This document shows, in pieces, positions 10,189 through 19,454 of a stretch of DNA of 64,000 bases. A program made the translations under genes and the position numbers. This stretch comes from Nitzschia sp. pyKryTriq1 (lineage: Eukaryota; Bacillariophyta; Bacillariophyceae; Bacillariales; Bacillariaceae), in NCBI GenBank assembly GCA_956465555.1, contig OY101116.1, positions 1,922,001 to 1,986,000 of the forward strand, given 5' to 3'. Each line of letters begins with the position of its first letter. The stretch's first letter is position 1. The notes beneath the pieces were generated by a model. The model saw only the letters and a list, made by a program, of their open reading frames with translations. It did no database searches and was not told the origin of the DNA.

Positions 10189-12105
10189 ATGATCCCTTCA
10201 GCTACAGTTTCATTCCGTAACCTGACTAGCAGCAATCACGCACGGCGTTTGTTGAGCAACAAATCAGAGCTTCTTGCAACGACAAGTGATCGAGCGGATC
10301 GCCGATATCAAGAGCAGAAACGATGCCACCATTATTTCTCCTACCATCCACCGCTACACTCGCATGTTAATGTGCAAGCATCTTGTCGGCGATATAGTCA
10401 TCAACCTGCCCAACCTACCAGCAATTCAACAATAAATAACCTTTGGAAAGAAGACATTTCCACCGTTCCATCACACGACCAGACTCAAACTGCAGATTTT
10501 ACAGTCGAATCGGTAATTCTCGCCCTGGACAAGGCGGCTCAGTTCAATCAAGGAGAAGGCGGAAATCTTGACACGCCTATCACATTGTGGGACGTCGATT
10601 TTGTTCGACAGACTGTAGAACAGTATGAACACTGCCTCAAGCACCTTTATCAAGAACAAAATGGCGTGGCACCTGGAAGCCAAGCGGTCGCCCCAGTTGT
10701 TACAACACCCGAAATGAAAGCACTGCTCTTGAGCCCCGAAACAACTGAGAAAGCATTTCGGGCAATGCTGAGATGTCGGGTCCCCACGGCTATGTTATCA
10801 GAAAAAGTCCGAGAGTGGGAGCGCTACGTAGGAAGTTTGGGTCAGACAACACTCACCGACAAACTCTCTCTTCGAATGCTTGAAGCCCATGGCAAAGCTG
10901 GCAACGTTGGGCGGGCAATGACACTCTTGTCGATTCGGATGTCTCGAGGCTACAAACCTAAGTACGCCGAGTTTTTGTATGCTATAACTGCTATTGAAGC
11001 AGCTGGGTTGTATTTGCGGAAGCATCGAAATGTTTTTCTCGGCGACAAGGACCAACCTCAGATTGATGACCCAACACGTTGGCTGGATGCTATCCTCATC
11101 AACATGAGCCAACGTAATTTCCCATTAATGACACCATTGGCAAACCAAATGCTACATACTTTTGCGACCACAGGAAAAAGTGGAAAGGCGACACATTATT
11201 TTTATCGTGTTTTGCGAAGTCCAGTGGACGACGAGGACTTTTTGGATATCGATAATGATGATGACGACGACGGCACAACATCGGCTTCTTCAGTTGGGCA
11301 ACACCAAATAGCGCGATTTCGCAAGCAACCTGTGAAGGTGCGCCTTTCTATGCGACCCCCTCCCCCTTACCACAAGATTCCTTCCCAAGTTCGAGGCAAG
11401 CTGGTTCGGAAGCCCGGTTCGGAGGTGAAGCAGTTGAAGTTGGACCGTGAATCTGACCCAGACTGGAGCCCTCCCTTGACAGCTGCCATTACTTTCGCGG
11501 ACTCTCTGACGCAAGGGGCGTGTGGTCATGATCCTATAGAATTGGACTTGGTGAGCTATAGTATACTGATCAATGTATGCGTCAATCGAGGCAGCTGTTG
11601 GAGAGCAATGCATATCCTTGACGAGGTCATGCCGTCCAACGGAATTGAGCCTGATGTGATTGCATACAACACATTGCTCGATGGCTTGGCTAGAGTGGGG
11701 GATGCTCCAACAATGAAGGAATACTTCAACAAGATGCATGCCAAAAATATCCAGCCCACCCAACACACCATGGAAGCCATTGTTCGAGGATTGCTGAATT
11801 TAGGAGACGTCGGAACTGCTATCACTTTCGTCCAAGACTGCTTCAACCAATACAGCGTTTTACCGCCGTACACGACACATTTAAAAATCTTGGAGGTGGC
11901 GCTGGGTAGAGGTTTAGTGTACGAAGCCAAACGGCACGTGTTTGTCATCCAGCAGTTGTGGAAATGGCAACGAAATGACTACCATTCGGAAGAATTCTGC
12001 CGGTTGATGGAACTGACGCAAAAAAACCCCAAGCTCTCCAAAGAAGCGCTGCAGAAGCTATTTGCGTACTTTGGCGAAAGTCTGGACGATTCGGATTTCT
12101 TGTAA
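10189..12105 (+). CDS. Pentatricopeptide repeat protein, probably organellar
   Basis: 638 residues, single exon, from the ATG at 10189. The N-terminus (MIPSATVSFRNLTSSNHARR) is basic, Ser-rich and lacks acidic residues, like a mitochondrial presequence. PPR-like helix pairs are weak in the first half (about residues 215-340) and clear in the second: LVSYSILINVCVNRGSCWRA, VIAYNTLLDGLARVGDAPTM and HTMEAIVRGLLNLGDVGTAI. An acidic and Pro-rich insert (DIDNDDDDDG; RPPPPYHKIP) separates the two blocks. The likely role is sequence-specific binding of organellar RNA. It is not closely similar to the PPR gene at the start of the window, which has denser repeats. Confidence 0.8.
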   Translation: MIPSATVSFRNLTSSNHARRLLSNKSELLATTSDRADRRYQEQKRCHHYFSYHPPLHSHVNVQASCRRYSHQPAQPTSNSTINNLWKEDISTVPSHDQTQTADFTVESVILALDKAAQFNQGEGGNLDTPITLWDVDFVRQTVEQYEHCLKHLYQEQNGVAPGSQAVAPVVTTPEMKALLLSPETTEKAFRAMLRCRVPTAMLSEKVREWERYVGSLGQTTLTDKLSLRMLEAHGKAGNVGRAMTLLSIRMSRGYKPKYAEFLYAITAIEAAGLYLRKHRNVFLGDKDQPQIDDPTRWLDAILINMSQRNFPLMTPLANQMLHTFATTGKSGKATHYFYRVLRSPVDDEDFLDIDNDDDDDGTTSASSVGQHQIARFRKQPVKVRLSMRPPPPYHKIPSQVRGKLVRKPGSEVKQLKLDRESDPDWSPPLTAAITFADSLTQGACGHDPIELDLVSYSILINVCVNRGSCWRAMHILDEVMPSNGIEPDVIAYNTLLDGLARVGDAPTMKEYFNKMHAKNIQPTQHTMEAIVRGLLNLGDVGTAITFVQDCFNQYSVLPPYTTHLKILEVALGRGLVYEAKRHVFVIQQLWKWQRNDYHSEEFCRLMELTQKNPKLSKEALQKLFAYFGESLDDSDFL

Positions 12106-12580
12106 TCGCAATCTTGTCCTATGACTCCTCACGTACGTAGAGCAAAGATCTTTGTAGTCTGAAAGGTTTGAAGAATAAGATAGATGAACGAGATTTCTTT
12201 CCTCTGATCCGATTGTTTGACTCCTCCTCCTCCTGTGTGATGTACACTAAAGAACACCCATTTTTTCGTGAGATCAATCGTTACCCCTGAGTAGACGACA
12301 GGCAAAACAATTATCTAACAAACATCAACCATGAAAAATGCTTGCTTCTTTGCTTAGGGGTGAAAAAGATCGATGTTTTGTTCCCAAATGTTCCCGCGCA
12401 AGTCCCGCCGACCACGACGTAACGACACACATCGTGTGAAGCCTTCTCTTCGACGTACAACTATTAGCAACAACAACGCGTATCGCAGCAAGAAGAAAGG
12501 CGGTGATGATTCATTCGTGTGCAAGATACATCTTGCCATAAATTCCATCACATCCCGTCATACAATACAATTCACTGAAA
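12106..12580. other. Intergenic
   Basis: 475 bp between two genes on the plus strand. There is a short CTCCTCCTCCTCCTG run near 12220. I see no gene, RNA or mobile element. Confidence 0.5.
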
Positions 12581-13054
12581 ATGATTGACACCCAAGATGA
12601 TAGCGCTCTGATGGCATCTCTCATCGCTCAGGGAACAAGCACTGTTCTATACGAGGAAGAATATAGTCCACCTTTCCTTCCGCTGACTCTTCTCCTGATG
12701 CCTCTTTTCTGGAAGTATCATGTTCGCATCACTGAAGATTATCTTTCCTACGGATACACCTGCTCCATTGTCAGAAAAGTTGCTCCGAGAACCCACGTTG
12801 TGGCTGCAGAGCCATTCGAAATCAAGCCCTTGCGTCAGTGGGGAGGGTGGGGAATCCGACTTCGGCTAGGAAAGCTTCAAACTGGCTATATCGCACAGGC
12901 TGGACCTGGTGTCAGAGTAACCTTGATGGATGCCAAGGGAAAGGAGTCAATATATGTTTTCTCGTGCAAAGAACCAAGGAAAGTGTGCGATATTCTACTA
13001 GATGCTCAATCAGCACCGGCGCAGTCTCTATCTACAGCTGAGGTTTACAATTGA
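12581..13054 (+). CDS. Small protein with membrane segment and PH-like domain
   Basis: 157 residues, single exon, ATG start at 12581. After a polar N-terminus comes one hydrophobic stretch (about residues 30-45, PPFLPLTLLLMPLFW). A beta-rich domain follows: VRITEDYLSYGY, then PLRQWGGWGIRLRLGK, GPGVRVTLMDAKGKESIYVF and EPRKVCDILLDA. The W..WGIR turn, the GPGV strand and the YVFSC...EPRKV ending resemble bacterial PH-like (DUF3093-type) domains, in which a hydrophobic segment precedes a PH fold. I do not know its function. It is probably anchored to an internal membrane, but the segment is short and could be partly buried instead. Confidence 0.6.
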   Translation: MIDTQDDSALMASLIAQGTSTVLYEEEYSPPFLPLTLLLMPLFWKYHVRITEDYLSYGYTCSIVRKVAPRTHVVAAEPFEIKPLRQWGGWGIRLRLGKLQTGYIAQAGPGVRVTLMDAKGKESIYVFSCKEPRKVCDILLDAQSAPAQSLSTAEVYN

Positions 13055-13377
13055 AAAGGGAATACTATATGATACAGTACCAATATTTGGTGGTTTCAGG
13101 AGCCGTTTACTGGCAGCAATGACTGTGAGCCTACCTCTTGCAATTTGAAAACTCTCGGTGATTTCGAATTGGTGAGAGAAATATTGCCTCCAGCAGTAAA
13201 CAACAGTACATTCGTAGCTGTAGCATAGTAGTTAGTGGACACATTTTTGAGAATATAATGCGAAGGCACGCATCGCAATGAGATCTGAACCCTCTACTAT
13301 AGAAAAGTAGAGAGAGAAGTGGGTCCTCTTAATAACTCTCTGTAACTAGTAGTAGTAGTAGTATCTACTCTCCAGAG

Positions 13378-13427
13378 CTCTCTCTCTCTCTCTCTCTCTA
13401 CTCTACTAGTAGACAGTAGAGTAGAGA
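13378..13427. repeat. CT microsatellite joined to a perfect hairpin
   Basis: A (CT)11 run occupies 13378..13399. Its end forms the left arm of an inverted repeat: TCTCTACTCTACT (13395..13407) pairs perfectly with AGTAGAGTAGAGA (13415..13427) across a 7-base loop. Confidence 0.8.
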
Positions 13428-13710
13428 CACTACGACTAGTAGTAGTAGCTAAATTAGACATGGCACTTTTTCGCTGCTTTACGATATGGTAGTAATTGTA
13501 GAGTAGCAGTACCAGGTACTGTAGAAGTACCGGTGGCGGCATAATAATAAAACTGGTCGACTTATTCGAACAAGACACGAAACAAGCCGAGAAACACGAC
13601 CGGATGAAAACAGGACCGACGACCAGATCGACTCCTCCTGAGAAAAATGACAAGGATCGCGTTTGTGGTTGTTTTGGCGAGTAAAGTAGTCTGCATTATT
13701 GCTTCTTCCT

Positions 13711-13742
13711 TCTCTCTCTCAGAGAGAGAGAGAGAGAGAGAG
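13711..13742. repeat. TC/AG self-complementary microsatellite
   Basis: Five TC units are followed at once by eleven AG units, so the tract folds on itself. The AG run is also complementary to the CT run about 330 bp upstream. It lies about 75 bp before the ATG of the next gene. Confidence 0.8.
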
Positions 13743-13815
13743 TAGACGATAATTATACATACCAAGTGCCCACGTTACAATCAGGAGTAATCAAATTAGA
13801 AAAGCTCGTTGGAGT

Positions 13816-14601
13816 ATGCATCGGAGAAGAGGGGTTAGCGGTGGTGGACAGCCAAGGCAAACCAGATGGTTTGTCTTTGCTCTATTTTCGTTGATCGTAT
13901 TTTGGGGGGTCTGTTTTATAGTTCTGGCTTCAAAATGGCAAAATGGAGTCCTTCGTCACGAGAGTGGCTTAAAAAGAGAAATTGAGCCGCCTTCCGAGGG
14001 GAAGGAGCCTCGAAGTGATATTACTACAGAAAGCATGGTGGAAGAAATACCGATGGAGCCCCGTAATCTTTCAAGGACGGGCAAGGTCATTGCTACTGCG
14101 TCGGTTCGGGGAAATTTGGGCCCACCAAGCGTCGTGGTACAGCCTCGTCCTGGAAAAGATTGGATTCACGACCGCTGGCAGGCAGCGAGTGACATGCATG
14201 GGACTGCCATAAGAGGAGCTCATTGGATTCACCTCGATTTCGGAACAGAAATTGTGCCTGAAAGGATTGTTTTGGACTGGGAGGCTGCCTACAGTGACAA
14301 GTATCGTCTAGAAGCTTCATTGGAGCCTATCACCGATCAGACTTCGAAGCAAAAAATGTGGACGGTATTTGATAGCACCGATCCAGCCCAAAAAGAGCGA
14401 ATAGAGGTCGAAGAAGTGGGTCAAAGTCCCGGGGTGAAAACCAAAACCCCGCTTCATATCATCCACAATTTACATCCTCTCCAGAACACGAAGCCTCTTC
14501 GCTACTTGAGGCTTTATATTTTAAGTTCGGCCATGGGTTGGGGAGTGTCTCTCTGGCAATTTGATGTAATCGGATACAGCAAAGAGGAAGTCATTGAATA
14601 G
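13816..14601 (+). CDS. Membrane-anchored discoidin (F5/8 type C) domain protein
   Basis: 261 residues, single exon, ATG at 13816. A basic N-terminus (MHRRRGVSGGGQPRQTR) precedes one transmembrane segment (about 18-40, WFVFALFSLIVFWGVCFIVL), so it is a type II or signal-anchored protein. After a charged linker, residues about 88-255 form a discoidin-like beta sandwich: WIHLDFGTEIVPERIVLDW, then YRLEASLE, WTVFDST, LRYLRLYILSS and WGVSLWQFDVIGY. Such domains bind carbohydrate or lipid on the lumenal or outer side. There is no enzymatic domain, so its role is probably binding or scaffolding. It is convergent with the carrier gene. Confidence 0.75.
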   Translation: MHRRRGVSGGGQPRQTRWFVFALFSLIVFWGVCFIVLASKWQNGVLRHESGLKREIEPPSEGKEPRSDITTESMVEEIPMEPRNLSRTGKVIATASVRGNLGPPSVVVQPRPGKDWIHDRWQAASDMHGTAIRGAHWIHLDFGTEIVPERIVLDWEAAYSDKYRLEASLEPITDQTSKQKMWTVFDSTDPAQKERIEVEEVGQSPGVKTKTPLHIIHNLHPLQNTKPLRYLRLYILSSAMGWGVSLWQFDVIGYSKEEVIE

Positions 14602-14738
14602 GTTTTACTATTGGTTGAAGTCAAGCAGAGTGCTCATCCTTTCCACGAGTCATTTGTTGGTGCACGATGGGTGGTTTGTGAGTCTCAGAAAACATGGCCG
14701 CTGATGCAAGTACTATCAGTAAGTCAAAAAGACTGGGC

Positions 14739-16384
14739 CTATTTGACCTTGAGACCGAAACGGGTTGTCCCGTTGCTTTTCATTTTGATTCTTTCAAGAA
14801 ACTGCGGAGCAGGCATAGGCTGATCAGGGCTTGCTGCAACTTCCATGGCGGCCTCCTGTAGCGCTTGCTCAGGACGGTACCTGTCAACTAGATTTTCAGT
14901 TTTCCGCTCGGCCTCGGGCGAAAGATTTCGATGAAGCATCACCTGTTTCATGGCCTCGTAGACACCAAACTGGATCCCAATCATTGGTACGACACTTATT
15001 AGCCGTGGTGGTAGTCCACGATAGAATGCCCCAATTCCTTCTTCCTTGGCCACACGAATGGCACAATCGATGATTCCCTTGTAGGCTACTCCCACTACCA
15101 CCTTTGAACTCATCTGGGTGACAAGGCGAGTTTTGATTGTGTCCATCGGAATCATGATACAAACTGCTACCGTACTCCCCATGCACCCCATGATTGTGTT
15201 TTCAAGGTTCGTCGCCGGCCGATCGGACATCATGTTGCGGATGCGCTTAAGCTGCTGAAAAAAGGTCCACGTAAGAGCCTGGTGGAAGAAAAGAGTGTGA
15301 GAAATCGCGCACGATACGGCAAATAAGTCCCTGTGTAGTACGAAGGCGACAGTTGCTTTGATCAACATACATAGCTCGGGATTTTCCCCACTAGACCAGG
15401 CATCCACCCCCGATAGAAGCCCACAAGACCTCCATTGGAGTATAGTCCTGATATTGCTGATGGTAAATTCGGGTAATTTCCTGCCATGATGTTGTCTGTA
15501 ATCATCATTTGAGGTGTAGAAACGACGGAACAGCAAATAGTCGAGACCGCAGACGACGCAAAGTCGAGGGCGGGCCCAATAGTTTCCAGTCGCTCCCGCA
15601 AGAACGGCACAGTTTGTGCCGCCCTGTTCATTTTACCCCGAACAAACTCCAGAACGGCAAAGTTCACAGCCCCGTGAGGCACCGAGAGCAAGAAATTAGC
15701 TCCAGCACCACGCGTGAGCATACGGAACTGATCGGGCTTCATCAGCGTTTTCAGGGTGGGTCTTTCAGCACCGCGACTGCTCTGAAGAATAGTCTTCATG
15801 GTATTTGCAGGGTGCATGACTGTTTGTGCAACACTTCTCGAGACAGCTCCGCAGATCATATTTTCCCAGAAGACGAGAGGACGCGTGGGATAAACGCCTC
15901 CCCCTCTGGTGTCGCTCGTCGAAGAGATTTGTACTACGCCCTCCTTTGGATCATTAACAGACATATCCGGCAAGGAACTATGCGGTGCCGTTCTTTGAAC
16001 CGATAATTTGACGCATGGTGTTGCAAGCTCACCTTCTAGCCAATCTAGTTCATCTTTCACGTCCAGCTGTGGATGTTTCTTTACTTTCAGATGTGGAAGC
16101 ACAACCATACCTAATGCCTCTGCTTCATCACGAAGTACAGCTGCACATCTTGTAAAGTCCTCTTCTGAATCTTCGTGACTGCAGGGTCGGGTTTCTCTGC
16201 TCGAATTTTCGATTTTATGTACATGCCGGGTCGAGTGCCTTGGAGTTCTGGAAAAGGCACTTCGGACGCCAATTCCAAATGGACTCTGTTGGAGTTCCGC
16301 TGAGAAGAACGATCTTGCATTTCCACTGCAGCTAGGTATTATCCATGCAGTGATCAGCAACAAGTAAAGGTCGAAGTGCTTCAT
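14739..16384 (-). CDS. Mitochondrial carrier family protein with signal peptide
   Basis: Two exons, 16384..15371 and 15278..14739, with a 92-bp intron (GTATGT...CACCAG) in phase 0; about 517 residues. The C-terminal 300 residues hold three carrier repeats. The third has the canonical signature IPMDTIKTRL and YRGLPPRLISVVPMIGIQFG. The first (HPANTMKTIL) has Asn for Asp, and the second (STPQMMITDN) is degenerate. The intron splits the second repeat (GKIPSY / ALTWTFFQQL). The N-terminus is a hydrophobic signal (MKHFDLYLLLITAWIIPSCSG) plus a long polar extension, not a mitochondrial presequence. This suggests delivery to the plastid envelope or another compartment of the secretory route. The substrate cannot be told from the sequence. 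Confidence 0.8.
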
Positions 16385-17163
16385 TCTTCTTGCAATTATG
16401 TACTTTGAGAAGTTTGGAGTTTGGAGAAGAATGGAAGAAATAATGCGGATACTTCCTCGAGAGTTGCCAAGTGGGTGTGAACGGATGATCTACGAGTATG
16501 CGAGTAAGTATTCAAAAAACGTTGTTGTTGTTGTTATTGTTGGATGTTTCCTGTTGGGGCCGAAAGGTTTACCGGGTTAAGTAAATAGTAACCAGAAGTC
16601 CTTTTGGATCGATGGGTGGATGGCAGGAATGCAAAAGGGGCAACGTTCTCGTCGTCGTCCTTCTATGAAAGAGTCGTCGTCGTCAGTCGGAGTTTATGTT
16701 GGAGTTCTCTCTATAGTAGAGAGTAGTAGGCCATTAGTGGCGTGATTTATTGGTTGATGGGTGATCCGATCTCCATTTCTATTCTTCGCTTTTTTTGTGT
16801 TGTGCGTCGTTGTGTTGCGAAAATCGGGTTCTGAGCCACCCTTTGGGCGATAATTATACGAAACGCGTCGGCCGCTTACGCGATGGCGGCAAGCGCGTTC
16901 CACGCCGGGTCTCCAGTTGAAAGTGCACACGAAGCAACACGTGGAATCTTTTGAGTGCACAGAAAGCAACACGTGGAACTGGAATTTCAGGGGGGAAAGT
17001 GATAATCAAGGGTGGGGTGGGCGGATCCAGATCCCCCTTGATAGTGTACCGTACGACTACAGTATGTACCGGTACTGTATGTCTCTTGTTCTTGTCATTA
17101 CAGTTCATTTTCGGTTTGGATTCAGGATGCTATGATAGTAGACTTGGATCGTCTAATGTAGCA
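16385..17163. other. Intergenic: divergent promoter region
   Basis: About 780 bp between the carrier gene (minus) and PPIL4 (plus). An imperfect duplication near 16920-16980 repeats the phrase GCAACACGTGGAA. GTAC motifs occur at 17046-17080. The frame of the downstream gene is open upstream of its ATG, but that stretch is not conserved-looking. Confidence 0.45.
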
Positions 17164-19204
17164 ATGGCTCTTTTGCTAGAAACAACGCTGGGAGACGTTG
17201 TGGTTGATCTTGATATCGAAGGGAGCCCCGAGATATGCAAAAATGTGTTGAAACTTGCCAAAGCGCGCTATTTTACGTCCACTTTGGTGTTCAATGTGCA
17301 ACCCAATCGGTTCTGTCAGCTCGGGGACCCGCAAGGCGATGGGTCGGGTGGGGCGTGCATATATGGACTAATATCTACCCTTCTGGCGTCTGAGGATGGG
17401 AAGCTTCACAATCAAAAAGTCCTGCAGAGCCAGCAGCGCTTTCTCAAATCCAATATGGGGCGTCCTTTGACTCGGGAAGAGTGCCAAGAAAAGGGTCGAA
17501 TTGTCGCTACGGAAATGAAGGGTGTTGCAGACACGATTGGGTCACAGCTTCTTATAACAATCAGCGAAGGTCAGGATATGGCGTTGGATGGATTTAACAC
17601 CAGCGCTGGGTCTACAACAATAGGTAATGGGGAAGACCGTCAGCTGTTTCGATCAGTAGGAGTTGTTCGAGAAGATGAGAACAATGTTCTGGATCAGATT
17701 GCAGCAACGTACTGCGATGCCGACGGAAGACCTTATGCGGACATTCGCGTCATTCGTGCTCTCATCATCGACGATCCGTTCGATGATCCACCCGGAATGG
17801 ATCAGCTCCTGAGGGAGCGAGGCGTAGAGATTAACGAACAGGACGATCGTGTGATTGGCTCGCCCGAGTATGAACGTCCACCAGAAGAAAAGGTGGAGAT
17901 TCGAATACAAGCTGACCAAGTAGATCCGTTGACTGGAGAAGATGATTTGGAGAAAATGCGTGAGCAGGAGGAAGAAATTCAGAAACGAGAAGACAAGAGT
18001 CGTGCCGTGGTACTCGAAATGGTGAGTATTGTTATTGGCATTCTCTTTACTGCTTTCACCAGAGAGCGAGTCTCACCGTCTCGTCTCCGTACTGTACATC
18101 CGTTTGTTCCTTGATCGTCAGTTGGGAGATTTGCCAGATGCCGACGTCACGGCGCCCGAGAATGTTCTATTTGTCTGTAAGCTCAACCCGATCACAGAAG
18201 ATGAGGATCTTGAACTCATCTTCTCTCGGTTCGATGAACACGTCAAGTGTGAAATCATTCGTGACCAGGATACTGGTAGCTCGCTTCAATATGCCTTTAT
18301 CGAATTTACCTCAAAGGACCAAGCGGTGGAAGCCTACTTCAAAATGAATAATGCTCTTGTGGATGACAGACGTATTCGAGTTGACTTTAGTCAGAGTGTG
18401 GCAAAAGTTTGGAATAAGTTTAGCCAGAGAATGAAGAATCCTTCGGGGAATCGATCAAATCAGCACATGCCGAAAGACCCCTTCTCAGATCCAAAAACCC
18501 AGGCGCCCCGAAATGGTGGACAGCAGCGACCCAGAAACTTTAAACAAGGACGTCCGAATTACCAGCAGCATCGCCCAACGTATTTTGCTGGCAACACGAG
18601 CGGACACAATCGCAACCACGCTCCTCGGCCTGCAGAGGGGCATGGGGAAAGTTTTCGTTGTCGTGGTGACGAGGACTTGGATGCTTTTGAACGCCGGCGG
18701 CCTCAGCCAAGTCGAGACCATAGCAATCACGATGATTCAAGAAAAGATTACCGAGATCGAAGTCACAAACATGACAGACATCATGATGATGGAAAGTCAA
18801 GAAGACACGATAGCGACAGTGGCAGAAAGGAAAGAGTAGAGGATTCTATACGGCGACATAGGAGCCGCAGCAGCGAGAGGAGGCATCGGAAACGAAGCCA
18901 TAAGCAGCAGAAGAGCGACCGTAAGCGCAGTAGAGACTACTCAACCAGCGATGACGACAGAAGTAGAGACTTGGAACGACACCGGCATCGCAAACGAGAA
19001 AGACACGATGGTAAAGATAGTAGTGATCGCAGGGATAGGTCGGGCGGTCGAAGAAGTTCCGACCGAAGTGATGCCGGCCGGGATCGTGACCGTTCACGCG
19101 ATCGAAGGAGACACGATGAACGAAAAACACATCACCGAGACGACAGGGATCGGGATCACCGACGGCGATCCGACCACAAGGACGGGAAGAAAAGTCACCG
19201 ATAG
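17164..19204 (+). CDS. PPIL4: Cyclophilin-RRM peptidyl-prolyl isomerase, PPIL4 family
   Basis: Two exons, 17164..18021 and 18122..19204, with a 100-bp intron in phase 0; about 646 residues. The start [20 protein letters not shown] is the standard PPIL4 N-terminus. The cyclophilin domain (about 1-175) keeps the fold ([14 protein letters not shown]) but has diverged at the catalytic loop, with a long replacement after GLIST, so isomerase activity is doubtful. A linker rich in Glu follows. The RRM (about 300-380) has RNP2-like LFVCKLNP and RNP1-like QYAFIEFTS. The C-terminal 170 residues are an Arg/Asp/Ser/His-rich tail ([14 protein letters not shown]) of the kind found in spliceosome-associated proteins. 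The expected role is nuclear, in pre-mRNA splicing. Confidence 0.92.
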
Positions 19205-19390
19205 ATCATCTTGATGCCCCGCCATACATGTGTGGTAGAGTACTGGCGCTATACCGCAATGTATTACAGTTCCTCTGTACGTACTGTAGGTTTGAAGAGT
19301 GTATTCTAAAGTACAAGTACTAAATGTAGTTGAGGAGACGTCACCATTCTTGTTCTTGTACAACTGATAGACTTCGAGTTTAGTATGCGT

Positions 19391-19454
19391 ATACTGCTGC
19401 ACAGGAACAAATGCCGGACACTCGGAAGACACGCCTTTTCTTGATTACGGTTTA
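19391..19454. repeat. 64-bp dispersed repeat, copy 1
   Basis: This stretch is identical to 21950..22013 except for one base (T versus A). It covers the last ten bases and the 3' flank of the SET-like gene. The two copies are direct repeats 2.56 kb apart that bracket that gene. Confidence 0.9.

Larger units (their letters stand above)
13055..13815. other. Intergenic with microsatellites
   Basis: About 760 bp of simple-sequence DNA: AGT trinucleotide runs, an 11-unit CT repeat, a hairpin, and an AG repeat close to the next gene (listed separately). There is no coding signal on either strand. Confidence 0.5.

Noticed and set aside
15509-16006. 165-codon plus-strand frame inside the carrier gene
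   Set aside because: It is antisense to a well-supported carrier exon.
16951-17163. Upstream in-frame extension of PPIL4 from a non-ATG codon
   Set aside because: The family begins at the [11 protein letters not shown] Met (17164). The extension is not conserved-looking and contains promoter-like GTAC motifs.
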